Origin: Gnetum montanum
Taxonomy: Eukaryota > Streptophyta > Gnetopsida > Gnetales > Gnetaceae
Direction of reading: 5' to 3'
DNA: 64,000 nucleotides
Assembly (NCBI GenBank): GCA_015680685.1
Contig: MNCI01015670.1
Span: forward strand, 560,486-624,485
The notes under the pieces are model-generated. The model had not been told where the DNA came from and did no database searches. It saw only the letters and a program-made list of their open reading frames with translations. Shown one piece after another: positions 1 to 11,147 of the stretch (position 1 is its first letter; every line of letters starts with the position of its first letter). A program made the translations under genes and the position numbers.

Positions 1-113
1 TCTATTTCTACATCGTTTTTGAGTTGGTGGAGAAATTATTGTTTGTTTTTATGATCCCATTCAGTAGAAGACTCTTGTATGAGTATATATCAAAGGAATT
101 CATCATACTAATG
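1..113. other. Unassigned left flank of element A
   Basis: AT-rich sequence immediately outside the LTR of element A. I see no ORF, retrotransposon domain or RNA gene. It is presumably the insertion target of A, but the five bases next to the LTR (TAATG) cannot be tested as a target duplication because the other end of A is truncated. Confidence 0.4.
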
Positions 114-1014
114 TAATGAGTGGCAAGGTACCCCTATGCCCAACCATATGAATCACAAGTGTTCATGCATGATCTAATAGAATTCCATGGATGGAACTAG
201 TTGTGGTATCTAGATTGTTATGCTTTGATCATAGTTCGCTGCCTTCCCACTTGGACTAGTGGTAGCTTTGTTACATATGATTTAGTTCAAAGTGAGGCAT
301 ATGATGTTTTATAATTCTATGCTAGTCCTAATAAGGAGAAAGAGATGAATTAATTAAGCTACTGAACAATGAAGAGTAAAATCTAAACTAGCCTATGTGT
401 AATGAGTATCTACTCTTAATTTTTTGTACACACCTTGGACTACATGAGACTACTTCTAGGATTTCCATGCATATGTCACTAAGGTGTTCCAAACAATACG
501 CTATTGGATTACCAGGTACTTACACTTAAATGCTCGTGATTAAGGTGTACGCATTATGCTTAATGACATGAATAGTAAATAGCAATAAATGAAAATTTTA
601 ACTAAAGGAAACAATCAGTAATTAAACCATTAAATAAATAATAAAGAAATAATAAATCTAAATGAATACAACAATGATGAAAGTAATCTTGATCTTTATT
701 TCCAATCATGTAATGTGTTCAAGTACATCACACTTGAACAAAGGTGTTGTATGATTACAAACATCACATTGTGGGCATGCACTAGGAAAATAAGAGGACT
801 AAAAAACAATCTACGAAGAAACTAATTGAAAACTAAAGCTAACACTATTTCTTCTATATCTCAGCCATGCATCCAAGTGTTGTATTTATAGGCTAGCACA
901 AAGGAGATGATATTGGATATTTGACATCACTTCTTAGCTCCAACATCGGGTACCTGATATTGAGGCTTTGATATTAGGTATTTGATATTAGGGCCAACAG
1001 ATCATGACTCATCA
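114..1014 (-). repeat. 3' LTR of element A
   Basis: A 901-bp LTR starting TAATGAG (a decayed TGATGAG) and ending ACTCATCA. It aligns along its length with the LTRs at 23184-24016 and 29613-30457, and its first 270 bp repeat at 8519-8787. A TATA box lies on the minus strand at about 881-890 (TATAAATACA). About seven GATATT/GACATC-type units occur between 909 and 990, on the upstream side of that TATA box. Confidence 0.92.
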
Positions 1015-1027
1015 TACCCCCACGATT
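1015..1027 (-). other. Polypurine tract of element A
   Basis: On the minus strand the bases just before the LTR read CGTGGGGGTA, followed directly by TGATGAG, the expected site for plus-strand DNA priming. A T-rich box (GAGTTTTCATT) lies just upstream. The same arrangement occurs in B, D, E and F. Confidence 0.8.
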
Positions 1028-1219
1028 GAATGAAAACTCATCTTCAAGTTAAACAAAATGAAAAACAAGTTCTTTACGAAATATTTGAAAGGTATGGGAT
1101 TATTGACTAACTTAAATAACAAAAAAAATAATTGACTCTTACATGCCGCAATGGTGTAGTACAAAAATGGAACACAATATTATAAGAAAAAATTAGGGAA
1201 GCTCATATAGTTCTCAGAG

Positions 1220-3937
1220 GTGGTGGCTCCTCCATTGTTTACTTCCCTTTGTCACTAGGCTTGTGAAATTTGTAATGATTAAGTAATGCCTACAACTTTT
1301 CTTCTTTCATCCTTGGGTCATGTATCATCTAGGCTACTGAACCAATGTGTGCTAGCACTGGTACATCCCAAGGACATGGAAGTTGTGGGAATATATGATT
1401 AGCCTTTACATACCAAGTTGCAAACTATCATCATTCCTCCTCAAAGACTTTATCTTTTTATTTGAGTTCATGATATTCTATTAATCTTCTAAATAGGTTT
1501 GAGGAAACATCCTTCTACCCTTGGTAGTTAGCTTTAACCACTTCCAATTCTGAGTTTACCACATGTAGCTTCTATAAAGCATCTTTCTGATTTGTAAACT
1601 CTTTTTCATATATTTCATAATTGGTGACTACTTGCTTCTCTAGCTTATTCTAAGGTCGACTTGTTGTTAACATGGCAAGGTTGGCATATATGAGGTTAGC
1701 TAATGCCATGTATTCTTTCAAATATTCGATATGTAGGATTTTATTCTTTACTTCCTCTTGGTGGACCAAGGCATAGCTATCCAGAATTGGTTACCACTCA
1801 AGATTTTTTGCTGACAAGGATCTAATGTGATCTTTAGCCATCTAGATCTCTTTTTTATTTATTTGTTTATACATGCCTACTTGATCATGGAAGTGTTTCT
1901 TTAACTTCTCATGCTTCTTGGCCTCATTCTACCATACACTAATTTTTATTGCTAATTTTTGTGGAATCACATGGACCTCCTCCATTGAGAGGGGTTTTTT
2001 TTTTCTCTGGCCAATCTATTAATGTCCCAGTTGACCCTCACTAGTTGTTCTCTTAACTGTTGGATACTCTCCTTAAGAATGTTCTTTTGCTTTTCAACTA
2101 TGATCAACCTTGAATTCTTACTAGAAAACTGCTTATTTTTCTATTATGCAGTAGTCAATGCCTTTTTGTATGCATGGGATTGTGCATCAATAGTAGAGGC
2201 ATTCCAAACCACTTTCTCTTTTTCTTGTTCTATAGTTGTTCTCTCCTCAGTTAGCTTGAAGAATAGCTTCATCCTTAATTATTCTAGCTGGTCAAGTGCA
2301 ACAAATTGAGCAAGGTCTCGTCATTTAGCTCTCAAGGTAGCCAGCTCTTGTTGTAATCTTTACACTTCTACTTCTAAATGTTCTACCCTAACTTCAACCA
2401 TGACTAACTTTTCTTTAGTGGTGATGAGGTTTGACTATGCTATAGCGACATCACTAGGGATGTCAAACACGGTAGTCATCACTTGCCCCATCTGTAGTAG
2501 TTGATCCAATACATCCTCATGCACTATAGGAGTTATTGAAGTCTTAACCAACATCTACACATCTGGTCCTAGGTAGATCTACTGGGGGTACAATAGGTGT
2601 GTTGAATCATTCTTTAATATGGTCTATGATCACTTCTATTGCACCTACCACATCTTGATGTTGCATTACCACAACCATGGCATCTTCTCTAGTTTCAAGC
2701 ATCACTTAGAAGGATGTGGCATTCCCAGAGATTTGCCTAGACCATTGGGATCCTCCTCCTAATTGTAATGATATCTCCTCCCTTGTTAGATCAGATGAAA
2801 TAGTGGGCTATATGGCATCATCAATTACTTTGAACTAATTGGACTCATCCTTGCTTCCCCAGCTGATAGCTTTAGTAATTTTTTTAAATAGCTCATTGAG
2901 GACTTGTAATCTTACGATGATGATGGTGGTAGAGCTTGTGTTTTTGGGCACTATTCAATCTCATGTTGTACTTATGCTTTGGGCTCTACTTCCTTCTTCG
3001 ATTCTTTCTCTTTAGCAAGATCTTTTCTTGGTGTTGCAGGTTTGAGGAGTTTAGCAAAGGAGGTGTTTTGAGCCTTCCTAGGGATACCATTCATATATCC
3101 TAGGATTCCAATGTGTTTGCATAGCCTCTTAATTAGGTAAATAAATGGGAGTGCTAGCTTCTCTACCTTTTTCTCTTCGAACAACTATTGAATTCCAGTG
3201 AAGTAGAATTAGGGAAGAATGGCCACATATTTTCCCATTAGGATAGAACTTCCCCTAGCTACATATGTTGAAATTTAGTTGAGCCCTTTGGTGGAAAAAA
3301 AGTGGTATGTATCGATCTTAAATTACGTCCTATCTTCCAGAGTTAGTTCATTATACATTTTATCTTCCTTGCCATATGCCCATTTTAGCCATAGTTTTTT
3401 GGTATTAGGGTCAAATTTGGTGGACAAATGAGCTACCTTGGCCCCTTTGTTTGGAAAATTTAGAGCTACTACAATTGCCTTAACTAAGAATATGACATTG
3501 ACTCTACAAATGTTAATAGTGGTACCCTCATCTTTGTTGTGTTAGAATTGATAAGTCTTGCCAAGGTACCACTCGTCACTGTTTGAAAGAATGGGCCATA
3601 GAGGTGATTCCTTAAATTGCATTCAAACTGCTTCTAGGGAAAATTCCATAAATGGTCTGAAGTTCATCCTACCATGAATATGTCCAATGTAAACTTTTCT
3701 TGAATGGCCATGAGGGAATCAAGGGGCAACGTGAGATGCTATCTTTGCACAGGAGCTGGTGGTTCTACAGCCTCTTCTTGGATTGACTATCTAGTAGCAG
3801 GAGCCTCTTAGTGGATGTTGAAAGATTAGGCTTCCTACTCTTGATGTTCTACACATTTTCCTTGTTGATCCTAGCCACCTCGTGGATATAGTTGCTCTTT
3901 GTGAAGGTTCTTCTTATGCAACTCTTTTTGGGGTCAT
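1220..3937 (-). pseudogene. Extra ORF of element A, coiled-coil protein, broken
   Basis: A decayed reading frame of about 900 codons lying between the spacer and the 3' LTR. It is collinear with D 18478-21272 and F 47925-51455. The likely start is the ATG at 3937, preceded by AG as in F and H where the same position looks like a splice acceptor. The N-terminal part contains the open piece 2972-3184, rich in K and E. Most of the rest is rich in L, Q, E and K with heptad-like spacing. Its function is unknown. The position matches the env-like or extra ORF of Athila elements, but I saw no clear signal peptide or membrane anchor. Stops and frameshifts make it non-coding now. Confidence 0.7.
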
Positions 3938-4481
3938 CTATAATCAAGCAAATATCAAGTGTTACTAAGGCTGTATTCTTTATCATTAATCAATTTATAC
4001 CTTATTCATTACCTTAGTTCATATGACTACAGAGTTAGAAAAATTTTCAAGAAGAATCCCCAAAAAGTGTTTATCTCCTCGTATGATCTTACATAACTGA
4101 TTTATTCTATTTTTTTCTTATGTGTGACTTGTTATGATGGTTGTGGTCCGTTAGGTGGAAAAATTAAGATTTTTGGCATTAATACAATTAATTATTCATG
4201 ATAACATCTAAAGTTTTTTTAACACTCTTACCCTTATAATACTTTCTAGGTGATAGAAAATTATCAAAAATTGAAACAAGTTTTCCACATAAGCACCCCC
4301 CACCACAACTAACTTTAACACTCCAGGTTTAGATAGGTTTGAACAACATGAAAATCAAAGTGGTAGAGAGCTAAATATTGCAAGTGAAAAGTGGGTGTGT
4401 AGAGCTCTTAGTCGCAATAGAAAATTTGAACAACTCCCTTAACAAAAAATGACAAAAATGATGTTTGGGCATCACAGGGGT

Positions 4482-4565
4482 TATATATATAGGTTTTTTG
4501 TGACTCGACATCAGGTTTTCAACATCATGTCCAACTTGACATCAGGTAGTCAACATCGGGAGTTC
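4482..4565 (-). promoter_or_regulatory. Internal promoter-like module of element A
   Basis: On the minus strand several GATGTC/GATGTT-type units (4505-4560) lie directly upstream of TATATATA (4482-4491). The LTR of the same element has related GATATT/GATGTT units upstream of its own TATA box. The module precedes the extra ORF by about 550 bp. Promoter activity is inferred from layout alone. Confidence 0.5.
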
Positions 4566-5910
4566 ATGAATAAGCATTAAATGGGAAAACTAAGCATGGA
4601 AAATGAAACTCGATGATTGATTGGAAGGTTTGAAGTTAGGTCCATCATTTTAGGATAAGTGGAAACTTAGTTTGAGGCATTGAAAGTGGTTGAAGGTGGA
4701 TTCATCATTGTGAAGAGCATTAGAATGAGCAATAAAAAGGTGTTGAAATCGAGGTGGTGGATGGATCAATTATAAGATAAGGGAAATGACAAAATATAAA
4801 AATTGAGTGCTTGGAAGGTGAAGAATGCTATGGTTGTGTCAAACAAGTACAAGTCACAAAAGTTACACAAGTGGGCCCTCCCTAAAGTAGGCTCTAGCCC
4901 ATGATACCCTTGTGTAACCACACCTAAAAATGTCCATAGGAACTAAAGGAGTTAAATGCAATGCATACCTGTGAAACAAAACACACATGTTAAAACCACC
5001 AATTTGAGATAATAATTCTATGTTATGCAAACTCACAAGTTATGATCAGCCAGAAAATGAGGTGAGATGGATTGTAGAAAGGATTGTAGAAATTGGGACA
5101 TGAGGTGTCTTACCATGGGCACAATGAAATCTTATGTGTTATTGATGGTTAAATAATCATGAGTCGTTCTTTCCAAGATTCAAACCAAGTCCACACCACA
5201 TTATAGTGACATTGCATTATTTCATCACGTTGGCGGACAACCATAAGACTATCATAGTTGCAAGGAGTAACATCACTTGGTGTTTTGTCCAAGGAAGAAG
5301 CTTTTTGATGGCACACATTTTTTTTGAGTTCTGAGAAGCCATCAACCTTCAGGCATGGGTATATGTCTTTCTAATGGAACCCACAAAATTTTATTCAGTG
5401 TTGTTTTAGATTACTCTTACTCCCATTTTTCGTTATATCTACAAGGATATGGTTACAACCTCAACAACATGATAGAACATATAGAAGTGACCAAAGAGAA
5501 TCCACAAATCCCCTTGACGTCACACCCCTTACATTTTACCTTAGTTCTACAATCTTTTTCCTAGACATAATGATTATGAAGTTATTTTTAGGTTGAATGA
5601 GGAAAGAGACTATCATTATGACTAGGGAAAGAACTCTTATTAATGGAATGAGTGGATGGATGGTGTGGCCTAAATGTCTAAACAATCAGTCCCTTATGAC
5701 TTGACAACATAGAGAGAACCTCACCTCAATGGGCAACATGATCATTTTATTCACAAGCAATATTACACAACAAAGAAAATGAAAATAACAACTAGAAAAA
5801 ATTGGAAGAAATAAGAAAAATTTGATCAAGAAATAGGAAAATGCCAAAAAATTATAACATAGAAAGATGAAAAGAACTTAATAATCTTGAAGATTAGAAT
5901 GGGTGGGGGT

Positions 5911-5926
5911 GGTAACTCCCACGACT
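5911..5926 (-). other. Internal purine-tract-like motif of element A
   Basis: On the minus strand this reads AGTCGTGGGAGTTACC, placed just after the gag tail. It resembles the motif AGTCATGGGGGAGATGG that follows integrase in D, E, F and H, and the LTR-adjacent purine tract CGTGGGGGTA. Confidence 0.5.
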
Positions 5927-6049
5927 AAACATTTGGTCATGACAAGGATTAATAAGTGGATAAATTAGATCCATGCATGTATGAAACATTGGTAACCATT
6001 CATGCCCTAGCCACTGGGTGTTTATTGGTGGTGTGGTGGCTAGGTAGAA

Positions 6050-8394
6050 AAATCATTGATCACACACTTGATTGTTAAATGTGTGGTGGGTCAAGGTATG
6101 AGGTATGTTAACGTTATGGATATTTGGCCCATAATTGTACCCTTGATCATGACATGGTATGCATGGATTTGTTTGTCCCCCCACATTATTAGATTCATTG
6201 TTTGTGTTTGGGATTAGAGTAATGATGGATGGTGGCCCTTTTGTATGATTAGAGAACATCAATTATGAAAAGGAAGGTATTGCACTAGATTGGCATTATG
6301 CTAGTTCGAATGATGTGGTGGGTCCATGCATGGTTTGCTTTGGCTTACAACCTTTCTTGTAGAAGGGATGTTTCCTATGTTGCAGTTGAGACCCATTAGA
6401 ATCAACATTTTTATGCACATTCATAGCACAAGTGGCATTCCTTTGTTAATATTGGGATGCTAAACCTTCTTGTGTCATTGGTAGTAGCTTGTAATGCAAT
6501 GAAGTAGGAGGATATCAAGGGTAGGATGGATGGTAAGAGGTGTAAGGTGGTGATCCTTCAAGGGATTTCATGGGTTGATAGTACTTGGGAGAGTGGTAGT
6601 GGAAATTTGAAGTAGTGGATATAGAATTAGTTGGAGAAATAGGGTGTTGAACATAATATCCATGTAGTTTCAGTTGGTAGGAAGGATAGGGCTAATTTGG
6701 TGGTGGCGGTTTTTGCCACTACAGTTGATAACCATGTTGAGGTTGGTGATAAGTCCCCCTAGGATGGTATGATTAGTTGTGGGACTATCTATAATTACCT
6801 TGTGGAAGAGAAAATCTCCTAGGCATGTGCTTTTGCACAAACTTCAGATTTAAGGCATCTGCCAGGTACTCTTGTAGGTGCAACAAGACTAACCAATGGC
6901 CCTTTGGATGGTCATATATGCAGATTTCATATCCATTATCTTCATCTGTGGTTGAGTCTATAGACTCACTTTCTTTAGCCATTTTTTCCAGTTTTTGAAA
7001 AGTTTTCCTAGTTATTTTTTGGTTCTGTATCCTTTGTTAAGTGTGATCACTTGGCTTATTTTTCATGATCCTCTCCTTGACAATCTCAATGAGAGTTTTA
7101 ATGTTTTCATATACCCATTTGGACATCTTATTAGAATTTTCTTCAAGTTCATCAATAGACTTCTATATTAGCAAGGTTTGTTGTGGGATCACCTTATCAA
7201 AAGTGGTTCTATTCCCCTTATCATAGATCTAAACCTCCTTATGTTGAAGAGTTAGGTCCCATTGATATTTCTTGACATTCTCCCATTTGCATATCTCTCC
7301 TTCTACTTTTTCCACACACTCGATTAGCTTTCAAATCTAATGGACTTGAAGCTCATATAATTTCCCTGGGGCATACATCCCAAGGGTCTCCCTTGTTTCA
7401 TTATGAAGTCCATCTATGATGTGGAAAAGTTTCCTTTCCTTAGAGAAACCATGGCCTAGGCATTTATTCAATAAGGCATAATATCTATCTAAGGTCATGT
7501 TCAAGGGTTCATGTTGTTCATGCTTCCACTCTCGGATCTATCTCCTCAAATTGAACACCCTTGCATAGGTTTGGTATTTCTTGTTCAAAATTTCTAGCAT
7601 TGTGGACCATCACTAGATTGAATTCAGTCTCAACAATCAATACCACACTTTGGGTCTATCCATTAGTATCCTAGGAAAGAGCTTAAGCTTTTACCACCCA
7701 CTTTCAACATTATAGAAAGCACAAGCATCGTAGAAGGCTTGTAAATGATGTTGCAAATCTAAATCATAACTTCTTGCAAATTTAGGAATATTATTCATGT
7801 TAAGCTTAGGTAGGCAACTCTTTTTGTGATGCCTACAAGATATCTTAATGGCCTCTATGTTATGCATTAGGCTCTTAGTGGCCAATAAGGATTCATCATC
7901 ATGAAATAGGTTGTGAGGGAAATTTCTATCTCTATTCATTTGATCGTGATGATGCTGTCTATGTTCATGGTAACATCTTTGACTTTTCCCATGTGTTTGA
8001 TTTCAATTTTTAGTCTGGCCTTTTAGTGGAGCCTTATCTCCATACCTATGTTCATCTTTGTCAGAACTAGATGTTGAAGGGAAAAATGAGGATGAGGAAT
8101 TAGAAGGATTGCCATGGCTTCTACGGTGTTCCCTAGGGTCCCTTAATTTATCATTTCTTGGTTTTGAGGAGGTCTTAGGCCTTGAGGCCTCCCCTAGTTT
8201 AGGACTTACATCATCTCCTCCAGGATTGTTTACCTTAGGTGAATGTAGTCTTTGAGAGTCATCAGGTGGTCATGATCATAAGAAACCCTAGCATAAGGTT
8301 GGTCACTCCAGTTTTCCTCACTATATATCTCATTACTTCTTCAATGAATGTTTTCCCTATATAGTGCATTATCCCTTCCTTGTGAGAGAGACAT
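6050..8394 (-). pseudogene. gag: gag of element A, broken
   Basis: Capsid-type Gag in decayed form. The start is the ATG at 8394, in the context AACAATGTCTC and 107 bp inside the PBS. The conserved gag core is open at 7691-7939, with DDESLLATKS, then NMNNIPKF and HHLQAFYDACAFYN. The rest of the core follows with stops (a GLHNETRE-like segment near 7390). A knuckle-like segment at 6785-6982 keeps CxxxH spacing (ICIYDHPKGHW) with the first Cys lost. The tail (6053-6262) is rich in N, H and P. No protease follows. Confidence 0.8.
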
Positions 8395-8500
8395 TGTTGT
8401 TAATTTATGGTTTATGTGTTCTATGTTTTCCAAAATATATATCATTAATGCATTTACAATGATCATGTATAATATAACTAATCTAGATAACTAGCACCAT

Positions 8501-8517
8501 CCCCTATAATGGCGCCA
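8501..8517 (-). other. Primer-binding site of element A
   Basis: The minus strand reads TGGCGCCATTATAGGGG, one base inside the 5' LTR. It matches the tRNA-Asp-type site TGGCGCCGTTGCCGGGG used by many plant Athila-like elements, with four mismatches. Confidence 0.75.
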
Positions 8518-8518
8518 A

Positions 8519-8787
8519 TGATGAGCAATGAGGTACCCCTATGCTCAACCATATGAATCATGAGCATTCATGCATGATTTGATCAAATTCCATGGATGGA
8601 ATTAATTGTGGTATCTAGATCTTTATGCTTTGATCTTAGTTCGCTATCTTTCCACTTAGACTAGTGGTAGCTTTTTCACGTATGGTTTAGTCCAAAGTGA
8701 GGCATATGATGTTATCTAATTCTATGCTAATTCTAATGATGAAAAAGAGATGAATTAATTAAGCTACTAACTAATGTAACAATGTAT
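8519..8787 (-). repeat. Truncated 5' LTR of element A
   Basis: Begins TGATGAG and matches the first 270 bp of the LTR at 114-1014, then breaks off at about 8775-8790 where gag sequence of C begins. The missing remainder includes the U3/TATA region. Confidence 0.85.
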
Positions 8788-10054
8788 AGTAGCGGGCCAT
8801 GGCAATATCCAGGGGTTCATAAGCACCTTGTTTCTAGCCTTGGATCTACTTACGCAAAGTGGACACTCTGGAGTACGTTTGATATTTGTTGTTGAACAGT
8901 GCAAACATCGTACTCCACCTCCTGATGGTTTCCAGTTCTAAGGACCGATACCAGCCCTCTGCTTCTTTGGTAAGTGTCCTTGGGAACAACTTAAGCTTCT
9001 GCCACTCATTATCTATATTCTACAAGGCATAGGCATCGTGGAATGCCTGCAAATGATTTTACAGATCAGCATTGTATCCCCCTTCAAATCATGGGATGTT
9101 GTTCATGTCTAATCATTTGATCCAACTATCCTTCAAATGCCTTGTGGGAATCCTAATTGCCTCTGTGATAGCAAGCATACTTTGGGTTGCGAGTAGGGGT
9201 TCGTCATGATTATCTCTATCATGACGTCTGTGATGTCTTCGTGGTGGTTCCCTACTTTCCCTATGTCCTTGCCCTTGTCCTAACTCTTGATCTTCCTATC
9301 GAGGTCTTTCATCTCCCTTACTTTTACCCTCTCCGTTGTGCTCACGATGGTTGCACCCAGATGTGGAAGGAGAGTGTGCATGGTGAGATGAAGGAGAAGA
9401 GGAAGGGGATCCATCACCATGGCAATGTTTCTTACCTTCTCTTCGGCTGCTTCGGCCTCGATCATTATAACAATCTAAGTGTCCATCCTTAGTGTGAGTG
9501 GTTGTTCCTGCTGTGAACAATTGGTGTTCATGGGGATCAGAGCTCGTAGTATGTATAGTTGATCGAAGGCTCTGATGCCTAACCTCTTCACCATTGTGAG
9601 GAGGAGGAACATCATTTTCTAAGAAACCTGTTATGAGGGGTTCCTCATCTCCTATTTCACTAAGGACATGGGGGACCTTGCCCTTCAACAATGAGTGTTG
9701 GCTCTCCTTCCTTTCGTCCCTCATACGTTGCAAAGAGGTGGGATGATAATCCCTTATATCATATTCTCCAGCAACATATTCAGCAAATAAGTCCTACATG
9801 CCAATCTGTGCTAAGACACGGAAGAGCATGTTCAGAACAGATCGATCTAGTGGTAAAACTATGTTACCAAACAAATCTCTCCAGTGCAACTATTCATCCT
9901 GATGGAGGATAAAAGTGTAATCAGGAATATACTCATCGGGATGAGTATAAACTATCTTATATTTTTTAGGACTTGGCTAGTTTAGGTTATGTGTATGTTG
10001 GTGACTATCTTCCGTGTTATTCCTAGGTGAGTTAACCTTATGAGAAGAAGCCAT
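8788..10054 (-). pseudogene. gag: gag of element C, 3'-truncated
   Basis: The start is the ATG at 10054 (MASSHK). The N-terminal region resembles F at 40848 onward. A long open stretch at 9296-9733 covers a charged segment, a Ser/His-rich linker (DGSPSSSPSSHHAHSPS) and a basic segment. The core continues toward 8790 with DEPLLATQSML, RIPTRHLKD, FPRTLTKEAEGWYRSLE and further gag-core matches, interrupted by a few stops. The frame ends at the junction with the LTR of A. It is the best gag in the window for reading the family's domain order. Confidence 0.82.
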
Positions 10055-10177
10055 TTTATTGGTGTGCTGTTCACCGTTATATATGTTCTTATTTAACTAA
10101 TTAACCCAAAGGTTTGTTAAGTCTCACAACGATGTGAGTGATATCCCTTATGTTCTATTAGGCGCACAAACACTTAG

Positions 10178-10195
10178 TCCCCAGCAACGGTGCCT
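10178..10195 (-). other. Primer-binding site of element C
   Basis: The minus strand reads AGGCACCGTTGCTGGGGA next to the LTR. It differs at only a few bases from the tRNA-Asp-type site TGGCGCCGTTGCCGGGGA. Confidence 0.8.
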
Positions 10196-10196
10196 A

Positions 10197-11147
10197 TGAT
10201 GAGTGGCAACGTACCCTGTACACTCAACCATACGAAACGAGTGTAGCACATGCGATCCGGTCAAACTCCGCAGACTAAATGCCTAAACGCCCCATGGAAC
10301 ACTTGGGGTTAATCATTCGTTGTCTTCCCAGACTTACTTGTTGTTGTCATGGTGTATGGTTAAGTAAGTCCGAGGTATATGATTTTTTTGGTCTTTTCAA
10401 GTTTATCTCCTATGCTAGAGGGTGAAGGGTTGAGAGAACTAACTACTCTAACTAATGTCCTAAGTCTAAATTAACTAGCGTCAACATTCATTCCCACTTA
10501 CCATACACACCCTGAACTATGCAACTGTGGCTACCAAACGCTAATCGTTACTAGGATTACCACATGTAACGCACGTGCTCGAAGTGGTCATATTGAGGCA
10601 CCTAACTAGCCGTACACATCCGTAGATGCTCGTAATCAAGTCGTACTCATCCCACATTCTAGGAGATAAGGGTGAGAGAATCTAATCGCGATGAGTAGCC
10701 GATTCCTTGGTTAGCCGTACACATTCGTCAATGCTCGTAACCAAGTCATACTCATGCCGTGCTACTAGGAAAGAAATAAATAACATTAAATAAACCTATC
10801 CATCTACTGCAAGGTTTATCCACAAAGCACGTCTTTATTTCCATACACAACTTGCGTTCAGGTACAAAGCTACTCTAATAAAGAACCATTTACTTGGGGG
10901 ACTCCTACTGCGGGCACATGGAAAATATTCTATCTCTGGGGTGATCAATCCGCCAGAGCTTCGCTACTTCTAGCCTCTATATGGAAATGAGGGGAGTGCC
11001 GCCTCTTATTTATAGATTTGGCGATGGACCACGATATCGCAGGGGACGACGCGATATCGCGTATGCGATATCGAAGGGGATGCGATATTGCGGCGGCCAC
11101 AATATCGCGTACGAGATATTGCGGCTTGTGCATATCGCGTCTCATTA
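10197..11147 (-). repeat. LTR of element C
   Basis: Starts TGATGAGTGGC and follows the same order of blocks as the LTRs of A, B and H. A TATA box (TATAAATA, minus strand) lies at 11008-11015. The upstream part carries a striking GATATC array (11031-11136). The terminal ACTCATCA is not intact: sequence near 11138 reads CTCATTAG and then joins gag of element D, so the last bases are lost or mutated. Confidence 0.85.
11031..11136 (-). repeat. Array of seven GATATC-type palindromes in U3
   Basis: GATATC, GATATT, AATATC or CATATC units, most flanked by CG, begin at 11033, 11053, 11067, 11084, 11101, 11115 and 11131, giving a spacing of 14-20 bp. The second is the 10-bp palindrome GCGATATCGC. The array lies just upstream of the TATA box in the direction of transcription, as expected of enhancer or protein-binding sites. 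A, B and E LTRs carry decayed versions. Confidence 0.75.

Larger units (their letters stand above)
3938..6049 (-). other. Spacer between gag and extra ORF in element A
   Basis: About 2.1 kb without a convincing gene. It matches the region that follows integrase in D, E, F and H, for example a conserved block around 5340-5400 related to 35110-35160. It holds the promoter-like module at 4482-4565 and the purine-tract-like motif at 5911-5926. Short ORFs here show no domain. Confidence 0.6.
114..8787 (-). mobile_element. Element A: pol-less Athila-like LTR retrotransposon
   Basis: This element reads right to left: truncated 5' LTR (8519-8787), PBS, gag, spacer, extra coiled-coil ORF, purine tract and complete 3' LTR (114-1014). 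No protease, reverse transcriptase, RNase H or integrase match is visible between gag and the extra ORF, although these are easy to recognise in D, E, F and H. B at 23184-30457 has the same organisation, so the missing pol is a family feature and not private damage. The interior is about 7.5 kb, about 1.9 kb longer than B. Its right LTR stops after about 270 bp and runs into gag of fragment C, which suggests a deletion or recombination after insertion. Confidence 0.88.
8788..11147 (-). mobile_element. Element C: gag-PBS-LTR fragment, low decay
   Basis: The 5' end of a minus-strand element, comprising an LTR (10197-11147), PBS and gag from its ATG at 10054 into the core. The rest of gag, pol and the 3' LTR are absent. 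It keeps many CpG sites and has few stops, unlike all other elements here, so it is the youngest or least methylated copy. Its left end abuts the broken LTR of A and its right end abuts the interior of D. Confidence 0.85.

Noticed and set aside
2022-2309. Plus-strand 95-codon frame rich in S, C and F
   Set aside because: Antisense of the coiled-coil ORF of A; no homologous frame is kept in B or D.
9187-9492. Plus-strand 101-codon open frame
   Set aside because: It is antisense to the gag of C, whose minus-strand frame shows recognisable gag segments and the Ser/His linker.
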